From NCBI GenBank assembly GCA_964007475.1, contig OZ023275.1:18269829-18333828 (forward strand): DNA of 64,000 bases, given 5' to 3'. Every line of letters starts with the position of its first letter. Position 1 is the stretch's first letter. Source of the stretch: Hybos culiciformis (taxonomy: Eukaryota; Arthropoda; Insecta; Diptera; Hybotidae). The notes beneath the pieces are model-generated. The model saw nothing but the letters and a program-made list of their open reading frames with translations. It was not told where the DNA came from and ran no database searches. This document shows positions 62,964 to 64,000 of this stretch, one piece after another. The position numbers were made by a program, and so were the translations under genes.

Positions 62964-63838
62964 TTAATCCCAACCTCCTCCACTTGACTGCCATCCTCCT
63001 CCTCCTCCTCCACTTGACTGCCATCCTCCTCCTCCTCCCCCGCCACCTCCATTAAGAGTAATAATTTTGATGATTTTAACATCACCAGATCCACCGGATC
63101 CACCTGACCCACTATCTGACCAACCCCCACTTGATCCACTGTCTGACCAACCGCCACCTCCGCCTGATGAAGACCAATCACTGCCGCCACCACCACCACC
63201 ATGCCCACCACCTCCGTGACCTCCACCACCCCCACCACCTCCACCACTACCTAAATTGATAACTTTTATTATTTTGACATCACCTCCATCTCCTCCTCCA
63301 CCTCCTCCCGATGACCATCCACCACCACCTCCACCTGACGACCATCCACCACCACCACCACCTCCTCCTGATGACCATCCACCACCACCACCTCCTCCTG
63401 ATGACCATCCGCCACCACCCCCTCCTTTAAAAATAAATAGGTTATCATTGTATAAAAAAGTTTTTAAAAAAGGGACAAATATTTTTAAACAATTGTTAAT
63501 ATATTTAAGCCATGAGTATATAACCAATTTTTGTTTTTTGAAGGAATTTTTTAAAGGTCTTCTGTACATATACATGCATACTCGTATTTACGAAAAATTA
63601 TAAAAAAAAAAAAAAAATTCTAGGATCAAGAAATTGTTCAAAAATGATTGTCACCTGAAGTATCCCAACCACTGGCTGGCATCCAAGGTTGTTTACCTCC
63701 GCCTCCGCCACCTCCATCACTTTGAATAATTTTTATTATTTTAACTGATCCACCGCCACCTCCTCCTCCTCCACCTGAGGACCATGGTGGTGAAGGTTTT
63801 GCATTAGCCAGAGCTAAAATAGTTAGACACACAATAGC
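62964..63838 (-). CDS. glycine-rich secreted repeat protein G4 (5' end outside window)
   Basis: Two exons are visible: 63655-63838 (donor GTGACA) and 62964-63424, joined in phase 1 to give 214 residues. The first exon, expected to hold the start Met as in G1-G3, lies beyond the window. Exon 2 begins with the hydrophobic core AIVCLTILALANA and then KPSPPW, so it is a signal peptide. The mature part alternates poly-Gly with WSS/WQSS and has three copies of a VKIIK(I/V)I motif (QSDG, NLGS and TLNG after it), related to the VIKVIH motif of G1. There are Trp-rich loops instead of His. It is probably a structural extracellular protein. The poly-Gly tracts can vary in length. Confidence 0.75.
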
Positions 63839-64000
63839 CTGGAAATTGATTTGTTATATGCATTTAATGTTGGATTATTCAAATTCAAACCTATTTTTTA
63901 TAGGCTATGGGCTATGGTAAACTTAACTGTTGTCGATTTGCCAATTATGTCTCCCTAATTAAAGTTTTCGAATTTCTATAGAAGAAAATCCAAAACGTTA
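63839..64000. other. G4 intron 1, partial
   Basis: This follows an acceptor at 63839-63840 on the minus strand and runs to the window edge. No ATGAAG exon is seen, so the G4 start lies outside. Confidence 0.5.

Noticed and set aside
63256..63603. Plus-strand poly-Pro frame
   Set aside because: Antisense of the poly-Gly tracts in G4.

Overview
This is nuclear DNA from an insect. It is strongly A+T-rich with GT-AG spliced genes, and it carries cuticle-like glycine-rich secreted proteins, TATA/TCAGT-type promoters and many insect-type transposon remnants. I cannot name the species. The order is uncertain; the secreted YLPP and glycine-rich proteins fit a holometabolous insect, but that is inference.

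Left part (1-9.9 kb). A three-exon gene for the mitochondrial ATP synthase delta subunit lies on the minus strand. It is followed by two related TTAA-flanked foldback elements, then a five-exon plus-strand gene for an SLC10/P3-type membrane transporter.

Centre (10.3-38.8 kb). Five minus-strand, seven-exon genes for secreted pancreatic-lipase-family enzymes stand in tandem; they are called L1 to L5 from left to right. All carry the GHSLG nucleophile elbow, the following Asp and the Cys-Ser-His motif, and none has a C-terminal PLAT domain. L2 seems to have lost its signal-peptide exon. Decayed exon relics lie between the genes. L4 and L5 sit in the two copies of a tandem segmental duplication (about 24.83-33.82 kb and 33.81-41.31 kb). 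The right breakpoint falls inside the glycine-rich gene G1, so a truncated G1 pseudogene is stranded at the junction. Each copy later took its own insertions: a Penelope-like element and a foldback element holding a tRNA-like palindrome in copy 1, and a TTA-flanked MITE and a hairpin insertion in copy 2. The other copy supplies the empty site.

Right part (41-64 kb). Four genes for secreted, repetitive, probably extracellular-matrix or cuticle proteins (G1 to G4). G1, G2 and probably G3 share a two-codon first exon (Met-Lys) and a signal peptide in exon 2. G1, G3 and G4 share an Ile/Val-Lys-Ile/Val-Ile motif, and G1 and G3 share YLPP. G1 and G2 are divergent across about 4.7 kb. Between G3 and G4 is an intronless gene for proteasome activator PA28 gamma. 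G4 runs off the right edge.

The array suggests local expansion of two secreted-protein families, lipases and matrix proteins, in a transposon-rich region next to two or three single-copy housekeeping genes.
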